From Candidatus Poribacteria bacterium (GTDB taxonomy: Bacteria; Poribacteria; WGA-4E; WGA-3G): DNA of 6,105 nucleotides. Made by a program: the position numbers and the translations under genes. The notes beneath the pieces were generated by a model that did no database searches, had not been told where the DNA came from, and saw nothing but the letters and a program-made list of their open reading frames with translations. Shown piece by piece: positions 1 to 6,099 of this stretch; position 1 is the first letter of the stretch; each line of letters opens with the position of its first letter. The DNA lies in assembly GCA_009845505.1 (NCBI GenBank), contig VXZL01000419.1, positions 1 to 6,105 of the forward strand. Reading direction: 5' to 3'.

Positions 1-78
1 TTAATGTACAGGCTCAAGCATAATGCTACAAGCATGCACAAACTAAAGTTTATACTACAATTTCAATCAGAAATGGTA

Positions 79-345
79 TTAGTTTCCATTTTCCAATACT
101 TGTTGAAAGTCTTCAGGACTATCCGCTTGTATTGCAGCGCGAAATAACTCGTTGAGGCGTTGCAAGTCCTCAATTCTCTCTAATGTTGGTTTGAAAGTGC
201 GCGCAGCTTCGGGATGTAATCGGAGCTCCAATGCTTCAAGGATTTTCTCGCGAGTGTTTTCTATTACACCTTGTTGCAGCCCTTGCTGATGTGCTTGGGC
301 TGCAGCTTGTTCTGTCCAATATTCAATAATAGAAGATTGGTGCAT
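79..345 (-). CDS. Stand-alone C-terminal domain of the Rpn/PD-(D/E)XK transposase-nuclease family
   Basis: This 88-residue protein resembles the C-terminal module of Rpn-family recombination-promoting nucleases (also annotated as putative transposases). Residues 12-27 form a Q/A/G-rich stretch with the AHQQGLQQG pattern. A helical segment follows (TREKILEALELRL, residues 31-43), then the typical ending in which I/L-rich helices lead to DSPEDFQQVLE (75-85). The nuclease domain that normally precedes this module is absent. The gene nevertheless looks intact: its ATG has a strong GGAGG at 351-355 with a 5-nt spacer, and it begins 24 nt after the helicase stop. It is the last gene I see in the operon. 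Known family biology: in E. coli, short C-terminal Rpn products made from internal starts counteract the full-length nuclease toxins. An antitoxin-like or oligomerisation role here is inference. The alternative is a decayed remnant that kept a ribosome site. Family resemblance is fairly sure; function is not. Confidence 0.7.
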   Translation of the reverse strand: MHQSSIIEYWTEQAAAQAHQQGLQQGVIENTREKILEALELRLHPEAARTFKPTLERIEDLQRLNELFRAAIQADSPEDFQQVLENGN

Positions 346-350
346 GGTTT

Positions 351-355
351 CCTCC
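351..355 (-). promoter_or_regulatory. Strong Shine-Dalgarno site for the 88-residue gene
   Basis: On the minus strand GGAGG stands 5 nt before the ATG at 345. It supports independent translation of what could otherwise be dismissed as a fragment of a larger nuclease gene. Confidence 0.75.
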
Positions 356-369
356 GAAAAATCTTATAC

Positions 370-3300
370 TCACTCCGCCTCCAAAACCCCGTAAGCCACG
401 AGTTCTGTTGTAACGTCGGCTTTTGCTGCGGCTTCGTCAAATTCATCGGTACGCCGCCGATACTCTACCTCGGCGTTGGCAAGCTCACTCCGTCGCATGC
501 GTTGGATGTTCGGGTCCGTCGCCTGAGCGATTCTATCCTTAAGGAGCTTAACGCGTTTCTGATGACTGGTCGATAGACTTTCCTTGCGGTAACTCGCCAA
601 TGCTCGCGTGCGTTCCTGATGCTCGGCGCGGGCTTCAGCCCATAGCTGCTGTTGCGCATTTTCTAACGCGTCCTTTTCAGTAAGAATGGGATTTTCTTGT
701 ATCTCACTATCCGCTGCCCGTTCAAGTAAGCCGTTAAGATGGGGTGTCAGGACATCAGATGTCGCAACCGGTTTAAGTGCCACGTGTTCCCGGATGCCGA
801 GAAATCGCCATTGATAGATAGCGAATTCATATCTCCCAGCGGGAACTTTATTGGTTCGGACTTTGAGGGAGGTAACCACTTCTTCATCGGTCTTTAATGC
901 CGCTGCAGCCTGTTTCACCAACGGATGTGTGGGCATGATAAACGTAGCGTCGGGATACTGGACTGCACAGTCGGCTTCAAAGGTTATGGACAGATGTTGA
1001 TCCGAGCCTTTTAACCATTTTTCCCACTCCCGATAAACGCGCGTTTTCTCTCTTGAAAATTGCTGGAAATCACCTAATAAAGCGTTCCGAGCAGCTTCGG
1101 AAAGCCGAAGGGTTTTGAGCGGTTTTTCACCGAGGATAAACTCCTGCTCCGTTCCAATTTTTGTCAAAAGGTAGTGTATAACAAGCCCCTGTATTGATGT
1201 TGGAGATAACCAGAAACTGGCGGCATCAGCGACCTCTTTCTCCATTTTATCTTCAGGAAAACGGAGTCCAAACAGGTCCAATTGCTGTGCTTCAAGTTTC
1301 TCTTGTTCCTGGACCAACAGAATCTTGTTATCAGCTAACTGTTGCAACTTGATTTTTCGCTCTTCTGGTGTCAGTCCATAATCTTCGGCAATATTCCGCA
1401 GTTCGGTTGTGATTTCACCAAGAATTTCTTCACTACCGCCCAAGGCACTCTCAAATACACCGATGCGAAGTAAGCATCGCTCATAGATATCGGCATCAAC
1501 GGTTCCCGGGGTAATCAGATTGATGATAGTCACGCTTTCGCTTTTTTGTCCCCTCCTGTCAATCCGGCCGATACGTTGTTCAACCTTCATAGGGTTCCAC
1601 GGTAGATCATAATTGACGATACAGTCGCAGAATTGGTAGTCTAACCCTTCGCAGCCAACTTCCGAAAACAGCATTAAGTCAAGGCTATCGTCCTCGGTTT
1701 TCGGCTGCTCAAATTGATTGCGGAGTCTTAACCGCTCCTCATCCGGGACATCACCGTGAATTAGTCCGACACGGAAACCGTCTGCTAAAAGGTGTTTGTG
1801 AAGATAGGCGAGCGTGTGGCGGAAGCTGCTAAAGATCATCACCTTGTTATTACGGCGGCGTTGTCTATTTCGGACAACTTTTCGGAGTGCCGCCAACTTC
1901 AAATCCTCTGGATCAAGCGTTTTCGCTCTTTCAAGAAGTGCTTGGACCTCACCACGGATTGATGTGACAAGTTCCTCTGAAGGCATCGTTTCAATAGCGT
2001 CAACTTCTGACCACTCAAGTTTGTCAAGGCGACGGGTTAATATATCCGCAAGTAGTGGTTCGAGTCCATGCAAGCAGCTTGCCAACTGTCGACGGAGTGT
2101 TGTCACCATAAAATTAACACTGCGATCACCATGCAATCTACGGAATATCTCCTTTTGCATTTCAAGGATCGCTTCATGAAGTTCGTCCTGTTCTGTTGTC
2201 AAGGCAACTTCTACAGCCTGCGGTTTACGGATGGTGAATTCCCCAATATCTCGGCGGCGGGTTCTATTGATTATACCAGCAAAAGTGTGAAGTGCCTCCA
2301 TATCGGTGATGAGTTGGACGCGATCTTCAGGGGTCATACGTCCTTCAGCAAGGTGGTTTCTAACACGTTTGAATTCGGGATCGTTCTTGAGAATCGATTG
2401 TCCCCAAGCCGTTGACGCAGCTGCGTCAAGAGCTTCCTTCGCGATTTGTATCCACCCTGTTTCTTGTGCGCGTGCAGCATCAACGGCTTGATTAATGAAA
2501 GGGTTCGGCTCCGCTATATGATTAAAACTTGCTTCATCCAGAATTAGGTCAGGACGGAGAACGTTAAGTAGAACAAACAGGTCATGACTGCCGAGTTGAA
2601 TAGGTGTCGCTGTGAGGAAAACGACAGCGTCCGCGTTTTCACAGAAAAACCGAACCGCCTCGTGATTAGCCGTCCCCTGATTTCGGATATGGTGCGCTTC
2701 ATCTACAATGACGAGATCAAAGCGCGGCGGTGGATCTAAATCCAGAAGTCCCTTACCACTTTTCTTGTTACGTTTTCCTCCGGGACCGAAAAGCAGATTA
2801 TTACTCAGCAAGGAATAGGGAAGGATCACTTTCTGATACCGTTCGGGCCACTCGCCATCCAGATGCATTTCTCTGATACAGTACTGCAGGGTCTTCCCGT
2901 CGAGATGCATGAAGTTTTCGTCAAATCGTTTCATTTCGCGCTGCCACTTCTGTTCAGATACCAAGGGGCGCGGGCATATAATGAGGACAGATTCGATATC
3001 GGTGCGCGCTTGTAATTCCCTTAAAATCAATCCAGCCTCAATCGTTTTTCCGACACCTACACTATCAGCGATTAGTAACCTCGGTAGGTCTGCCTTAATG
3101 AATTTCAGTACGGGTCGGTATTGATAAGGAATGAAGTCAACGCGCGCTGCGTTGAGGGAGTATAACGCAGATATTGCGGGGTACCTAATTTGAAGTGCTG
3201 TCAGATAAGCGTGAAATTCATCGCACGAAAGACTTTGAAACTGCTCGGTTTGAACCTCAATTTGCAGCTGAGACGGATAAAAGGTTTGAACGCTGCCATT

Positions 3301-3435
3301 AACAAAAACACTAATTCGGTCCTCAGGTGTCCCCGGTAAGACAGCAACAACGGCTCCTCGAGTCGTCGGATTTGCTTTCAAAAAAACAATTTGACCTGGC
3401 GTAAATTCTTGCGAAGGATTTGGGGTGTTATTCAT
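370..3435 (-). CDS. RapA/SNF2-type superfamily 2 helicase (DEAH-box ATPase)
   Basis: This is a 1021-residue double-stranded nucleic acid translocase of the SNF2 superfamily, closest in layout to RapA/HepA. Residues 11-60 look like an SH3/Tudor-like N-terminal domain (FTPGQIVFLK, later a YPSQLQI ending). Motif I is DSVGVGKT (124-131), with Ser where RapA-type proteins usually have Glu. The DEAH box is at 245-248 and motif III, LTATP, at 274-278. The second RecA lobe has FSSF (535-538), GLDY (597-600) and motif VI QRIGRIDRRGQ (620-630). Residues 815-880 (LSITFE ... THPLVKQ ... KVPAGRYEF) recall the RapA C-terminal region. A charged, probably coiled-coil tail covers about 915-1000. All ATPase motifs are present, so it should be active. 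The start has AGGT 5 nt upstream and lies 20 nt after the Hfq-like gene. RapA recycles RNA polymerase; other members of this group sit in phage defence islands. Which applies here is unknown. Confidence 0.93.
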   Translation of the reverse strand: MNNTPNPSQEFTPGQIVFLKANPTTRGAVVAVLPGTPEDRISVFVNGSVQTFYPSQLQIEVQTEQFQSLSCDEFHAYLTALQIRYPAISALYSLNAARVDFIPYQYRPVLKFIKADLPRLLIADSVGVGKTIEAGLILRELQARTDIESVLIICPRPLVSEQKWQREMKRFDENFMHLDGKTLQYCIREMHLDGEWPERYQKVILPYSLLSNNLLFGPGGKRNKKSGKGLLDLDPPPRFDLVIVDEAHHIRNQGTANHEAVRFFCENADAVVFLTATPIQLGSHDLFVLLNVLRPDLILDEASFNHIAEPNPFINQAVDAARAQETGWIQIAKEALDAAASTAWGQSILKNDPEFKRVRNHLAEGRMTPEDRVQLITDMEALHTFAGIINRTRRRDIGEFTIRKPQAVEVALTTEQDELHEAILEMQKEIFRRLHGDRSVNFMVTTLRRQLASCLHGLEPLLADILTRRLDKLEWSEVDAIETMPSEELVTSIRGEVQALLERAKTLDPEDLKLAALRKVVRNRQRRRNNKVMIFSSFRHTLAYLHKHLLADGFRVGLIHGDVPDEERLRLRNQFEQPKTEDDSLDLMLFSEVGCEGLDYQFCDCIVNYDLPWNPMKVEQRIGRIDRRGQKSESVTIINLITPGTVDADIYERCLLRIGVFESALGGSEEILGEITTELRNIAEDYGLTPEERKIKLQQLADNKILLVQEQEKLEAQQLDLFGLRFPEDKMEKEVADAASFWLSPTSIQGLVIHYLLTKIGTEQEFILGEKPLKTLRLSEAARNALLGDFQQFSREKTRVYREWEKWLKGSDQHLSITFEADCAVQYPDATFIMPTHPLVKQAAAALKTDEEVVTSLKVRTNKVPAGRYEFAIYQWRFLGIREHVALKPVATSDVLTPHLNGLLERAADSEIQENPILTEKDALENAQQQLWAEARAEHQERTRALASYRKESLSTSHQKRVKLLKDRIAQATDPNIQRMRRSELANAEVEYRRRTDEFDEAAAKADVTTELVAYGVLEAE

Positions 3436-3455
3436 ACTTTACCTAAAATTGATAC

Positions 3456-4037
3456 CTATGAAGCATCTTCAGATTGCGCTTCAATTGCGAAATCGAGCAA
3501 GCCGTGTTGGTACACAATCACCAGCTTCTCTCCGATCCGCATGTAGAGCACATATTTGTCAAAATGCTGGACCCAGCCCTTCAAGACATGCCCTGACCGG
3601 GTGACAATGTTCACATCGGACTTATTCGCCTTCGCCTCCTGAAGAACTTCGTCATCCACATGATACCGATCGGCTACAGTTTCGATCGCTTGAAGATTTT
3701 CTGCCTTCACCGACTTTCTTATTTTTACATAAGGTTTCAGGTCCGGCATCTTCTCTTTAGGAAAGGCAAACAAAACCTCCAATTTCCCCATCTTAACCTG
3801 TTTACCGTTGGCATCAATCGCCCATATCGTATACCGTTTCGCACTGACTTTGGACAGATCCCGTATACCTGTATAAGTGATGAAGCGGACGGGTTGTGCA
3901 AAATGTTGTTTTAGGATCTCGTCAGCGTTCCACTTATCGCTATTTTTCTGTGATTGTTGAGATGCTTCCGCTTTCGGTGCCTGTTGGGTTTCGCTGGGTT
4001 TCGATTGCTGTTCGTCCACATCTAATAGTGTTGCCAT
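3456..4037 (-). CDS. Hfq-like RNA-binding protein, probably with two Sm-like domains
   Basis: This 193-residue protein is nearly twice the length of typical Hfq (70-110). Residues 1-35 are a Q/S/K-rich, probably disordered leader. Residues 139-187 match the Hfq Sm fold. The Sm1 part has DVNIVTRSG, LKGWV and FDKYVL; the Sm2 part has VIVYQHGLLDFAI. By eye alignment with E. coli Hfq, F39-D40 correspond to F159-D160, F42 to Y162, and the Y55-K56-H57 proximal-site triplet to Y176-Q177-H178. The distal-face residues Y25 and I30 correspond to V145 and H150 and are not conserved. Residues 38-95 look like a second, diverged copy (DEILKQ ... FITYTG ... RYTIWAI ... LEVLFAF). A GGAG at 4048-4051 lies 10 nt before the chosen ATG; an out-of-frame ATG at 4044 is only 3 nt from it. 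The stop of the export gene is 27 nt upstream and the helicase start 20 nt downstream. RNA binding is well supported by the C-terminal domain; target RNAs are unknown. Confidence 0.8.
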   Translation of the reverse strand: MATLLDVDEQQSKPSETQQAPKAEASQQSQKNSDKWNADEILKQHFAQPVRFITYTGIRDLSKVSAKRYTIWAIDANGKQVKMGKLEVLFAFPKEKMPDLKPYVKIRKSVKAENLQAIETVADRYHVDDEVLQEAKANKSDVNIVTRSGHVLKGWVQHFDKYVLYMRIGEKLVIVYQHGLLDFAIEAQSEDAS

Positions 4038-4064
4038 GTTTCATATTCTCCTTTTCAATTTACT

Positions 4065-5237
4065 TTACTCCGCCAATTGGATTAGAATGCCTACGCCTGC
4101 GATGATGATATAAGCAAACGTACTAACGAGCCCCCAATTGACTTGGAACTTCTTATTTATTTCTAAAATGTCCCCCGGATAGAGTAGTACCTGCTGCGGT
4201 GTCGTGCCTTCGGCGGTATCGGACACTAACAAAACCTCTTCAGTCGTGCTGTCGTGGCGATGGATGATGACCTCCTCGCGGTTCGCAGAGACTTCAAACC
4301 CTCCGGCGAGAGCAACGGCTTGTGAGATGTTCAAAGGTCCACGTACGCGTTGTGCACCCGGGTTGCGGACATAACCCGTCACATAGATAGGTTCAACCTT
4401 GAAGACATTGGGAACATACAGTACATCGCCATCTGATAGAGAGGGGGACGGTGAATTGTTCTCGGATGATTTCCAGAACTGTTCAGAGCGGTTAAATTCG
4501 GTGAGTGTACCGTCTTTTGCGACTTTTACGAGTGCGGAAAGGTCTGCCTCTTGGGTGGAACCGCCTGCGCGTGCGAGTGCCTGCGCAATGCCAATCTCTC
4601 CACGGATAAGGAGTTTTCCGGGGGTCTGCACCTGCCCTTGGACTTCAACGACACTCAGCGGCATGACGAACACGAGATCGTTCACGCCGACGCGGATATT
4701 TTTGTAAGCACGGTTGGTTGAGAGGTCGTAGGTTTCAACGTTTTGTGTGTCGTCGGTGCGGATGAGTTGTACGCCTTGACGGTCGGCATTCTCCGCCATA
4801 CCACCGGCGAGTGCGATGGCCCGGTATAGACCGATGTCCGTTTCAGGTGAGATGGGGTAACGTCCCGGTGCCTTTACTGCGCCACCCACAAAAACGCCGT
4901 TCTCTTGTAGGGCGGGAGACACCATAACGATAGGATTGCGGACATGATTATCTCTGACGAGGAACTCGCGAATGAGATGGTTGACCGCTATCACTGTCTG
5001 ACCAGCAACATCGAAGTCGCTACCGAAGTAGTTAATTTTTCCGTCCTCACGGACTTGTACGGAATGTGTATACTCCGGTTGCCCAACCACTGCGATGAGG
5101 AGGGTATCCCCTTTTTTGATGCGGTAAACATCACCGAAAAGTGTGGTACTCGCAATGAAAAACAGTAGAATCGGAAACGCTTGCAAGCAACGCGCGGTGG
5201 AACGGGAGACTCGCAAGCCTCGGAAAAAATAGATCAT
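4065..5237 (-). CDS. Wza-like polysaccharide export protein with three SLBB domains
   Basis: This 390-residue envelope protein should form a channel for export of capsule or exopolysaccharide. Residues 1-35 are a signal peptide: Arg at 6, 9, 12 and 16, then a hydrophobic core 19-34 ending near TTLFG. No lipobox is visible; the only nearby Cys (17) precedes the core, so this is not an obvious lipoprotein, unlike Wza. Residues 36-107 form the polysaccharide export domain (DVYRIKKGDTLLIAV start). Three SLBB repeats follow, at about 114-193, 196-276 and 283-360. Each opens with a V-x-G-x-V-x-x-PG pattern and has an A-x-A-GG core. A hydrophobic helix at 367-388 ends the protein, as in the Wza family, where the C-terminal helices build the outer-membrane pore. 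The ATG has only a weak GGTAAG site 5 nt upstream. No tyrosine autokinase or glycosyltransferase lies in the window. It appears to be the first gene of the four-gene unit. Confidence 0.92.
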   Translation of the reverse strand: MIYFFRGLRVSRSTARCLQAFPILLFFIASTTLFGDVYRIKKGDTLLIAVVGQPEYTHSVQVREDGKINYFGSDFDVAGQTVIAVNHLIREFLVRDNHVRNPIVMVSPALQENGVFVGGAVKAPGRYPISPETDIGLYRAIALAGGMAENADRQGVQLIRTDDTQNVETYDLSTNRAYKNIRVGVNDLVFVMPLSVVEVQGQVQTPGKLLIRGEIGIAQALARAGGSTQEADLSALVKVAKDGTLTEFNRSEQFWKSSENNSPSPSLSDGDVLYVPNVFKVEPIYVTGYVRNPGAQRVRGPLNISQAVALAGGFEVSANREEVIIHRHDSTTEEVLLVSDTAEGTTPQQVLLYPGDILEINKKFQVNWGLVSTFAYIIIAGVGILIQLAE

Positions 5238-5321
5238 AGCGTCTTACCGAGAAGAAACTTCGCCTCACATACGTTTGATGTCATAAATCGTATTGCGTGG
5301 GTCCCTTCTCGCACGAACCTC

Positions 5322-5531
5322 TCACCCTTTCTTGGCTTCAATGAAAGAGAGTTGCAAATCCTGTATCGATGACAGTTTGCGAGGACCACCCCTTTTGGCA
5401 GGTTTTTTCCGCCAATGCTCTCTGACGTAACTACCGTTATTCCTCTTGTGCGCTCGGACATAAATCTTGTCAGTTATGCGCATGTGAGATTCTACCTCTT
5501 TAAAAAGGTAAAGTTGCTTCACTTTCTTCAT
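5322..5531 (-). CDS. Small basic protein with a duplicated YVRxHxR motif
   Basis: I do not recognise a characterised family. The 69-residue product has about 19 Lys/Arg against 6 Asp/Glu. Its centre is a tandem motif, YVRAHKR (24-30) and YVREHWR (35-41), separated by NNGS, followed by KKPAKRGGPRK (42-52). Short proteins with V-R-x-H-x-R...NG-x-x-V repeats occur in many bacteria as unnamed hypotheticals, often in variable regions. The charge suggests nucleic acid binding, which is inference. Two starts are possible. The ATG at 5531 has a poor AGG 9 nt upstream. The ATG at 5483 (giving 53 residues, starting MRITDKIYVRAH) has GAGG 11 nt upstream and would put the motif near the N-terminus, as I expect for such proteins. 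The gene starts 18 nt after the zinc-ribbon gene and is probably co-transcribed with it. An overlapping reading frame at 5234-5461 is less credible. Confidence 0.6.
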   Translation of the reverse strand: MKKVKQLYLFKEVESHMRITDKIYVRAHKRNNGSYVREHWRKKPAKRGGPRKLSSIQDLQLSFIEAKKG

Positions 5532-5549
5532 GGCAGCTTGCCTGCGGGT

Positions 5550-5897
5550 TTAAACGTCTTGTAGTGAGTCGAAATAAGCCTTGAGGGATTCCCGTGCCTG
5601 CGGAAGTAAATTGCTTGGCACAAGGACATCACCCCATTCAGATTCCGTGAGATTGCCTTTTACACCGCCATAATAAGGGACTTCATGGCAGCGCAAATAG
5701 ACAGGAATGCCGTCCTCCTCTAAAACGCTCTGGAGGATATTTCCTGCCGTTTCATTTGGTACAGATTCAACAGCGTACCAATCCCCATACTCCATCACCT
5801 CGGTTTGCATTTGTTCAGGCACGAGTTGTACCTGGCAATCCGAACACATTGATACTTCTATCTTATATTCAGCGTTGCATTGTGGACAAAACGGCAT
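5550..5897 (-). CDS. Zinc-ribbon protein with a DUF2007-like domain
   Basis: The 115-residue protein begins with a zinc ribbon in which CPQC (4-7) and CSDC (18-21) supply four cysteine ligands. The remainder (about 38-108) matches the pattern of DUF2007, a small ferredoxin-like domain annotated as a putative signal-transducing protein: DWYAVESVPNETAGNILQSV, then LEEDGIPVYL, a variable loop, and VLVPSNLLPQARESL. Such zinc ribbon plus DUF2007 proteins are common, cytoplasmic and of unknown role; the loop at 70-88 could hold a ligand, but that is a guess. The ATG at 5897 is well set by AAGGAG at 5905-5910 with a 7-nt spacer. It is the first gene after the promoter at 6028-6057 and has a long leader. 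The small basic gene follows after 18 nt. Confidence 0.85.
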   Translation of the reverse strand: MPFCPQCNAEYKIEVSMCSDCQVQLVPEQMQTEVMEYGDWYAVESVPNETAGNILQSVLEEDGIPVYLRCHEVPYYGGVKGNLTESEWGDVLVPSNLLPQARESLKAYFDSLQDV

Positions 5898-5913
5898 GAT
5901 GTTTCTCCTTATG

Positions 5914-6001
5914 AATGGGAGAGGCTGGACCTCACCAGTAAAAGAACCTTGGGGTTTCGGACTTGTGTGGTGCCTTGCCGTGTTGCATCGGCTAATGGGA
6001 G
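5914..6001. repeat. 8-bp direct repeats flanking a 72-bp leader segment
   Basis: AATGGGAG occurs at 5914-5921 and again at 5994-6001. The 72 bp between them (5922-5993) have no gene. An 8-bp duplication could be the target site copy of a small inserted element, but the segment ends (AGGCTGGA and, inverted, AGCCGATG) are poorly matched as terminal repeats. This is a marked observation only; chance is quite possible. Confidence 0.25.
5918..5936 (-). promoter_or_regulatory. Small leader hairpin just upstream of the zinc-ribbon gene SD
   Basis: Positions 5918-5924 and 5930-5936 are complementary (GGAGAGG and CCTCACC) with one mismatched pair and a 5-nt loop. In the transcript this makes a six-pair GC-rich stem ending 7 nt before the AAGGAG ribosome site. 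It could modulate ribosome access. No U-tract follows, so it is not a terminator. A stem this short can arise by chance. Confidence 0.3.
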
Positions 6002-6027
6002 TCGCCGTTGTTTACCCTAATCTCATT

Positions 6028-6057
6028 ATGGTAGCATAGATGAGAGAATTTTGTCAA
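6028..6057 (-). promoter_or_regulatory. Sigma70-type promoter for the zinc-ribbon gene
   Basis: On the minus strand a perfect -35 box TTGACA (6052-6057) is followed after 18 nt by TACCAT (6028-6033), a four-of-six -10 box preceded by TGC (an extended -10). Transcription would start near 6021, giving a leader of about 120 nt before the ATG at 5897. As no clear promoter is seen between 5322 and 5237, this one may also feed the downstream four-gene unit. Confidence 0.6.
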
Positions 6058-6074
6058 GAATGTTTTTAAGCATT

Positions 6075-6099
6075 CAGCAGTCAGCAGTCAGCAGTCAGT
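6075..6099. repeat. Heptamer tandem repeat (CAGCAGT)n
   Basis: Three exact copies of CAGCAGT (6075-6081, 6082-6088, 6089-6095) and a partial fourth (CAGT) lie about 18 nt upstream of the -35 box, close to the window end, so the array may continue outside. Heptamer arrays of this kind are scattered between genes in some cyanobacteria and other environmental bacteria. The unit is too short for CRISPR and there are no spacers. Confidence 0.8.

Noticed and set aside
1..78. Short palindromes after the last gene (AGCATAATGCT at 17-27, AAACTAAAGTTT at 40-51)
   Set aside because: The stems are only five pairs, AT-rich and with one- or two-base loops; they do not make a credible terminator. I see nothing else in this stretch.
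271..576. Plus-strand frame spanning the helicase end and the Rpn-type gene
   Set aside because: It is antisense to two genes with good motifs and start sites.
1814..2415. Overlapping plus-strand frames inside the helicase gene
   Set aside because: They are shadows of the helicase coding sequence; Ser/Arg-rich compositions are typical of antisense frames.
370..3435. Assignment of the helicase to DISARM (DrmD)
   Set aside because: The SNF2 architecture is compatible, but no methyltransferase or other Drm partner is in the window.
5238..5321. Possible promoter or terminator between the basic gene and the exporter
   Set aside because: TACGAT resembles a -10 box but no -35 box lies at a usable distance, and the CGTG/CACG pairing has a long loop without a U-tract.
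5234..5461. A 75-codon minus-strand frame whose TGA overlaps the exporter ATG (ATGA)
   Set aside because: It overlaps the basic 69-residue gene in another frame, has no recognisable domain and no clear ribosome site. The stop-start overlap is most simply a coincidence.
5707..6039. Plus-strand frame of 110 codons over the zinc-ribbon gene and its leader
   Set aside because: It is antisense to a well-supported gene and its promoter, with no domain features.
6075..6099. CRISPR-like array
   Set aside because: The repeats are 7 bp and contiguous, without spacers or cas genes.
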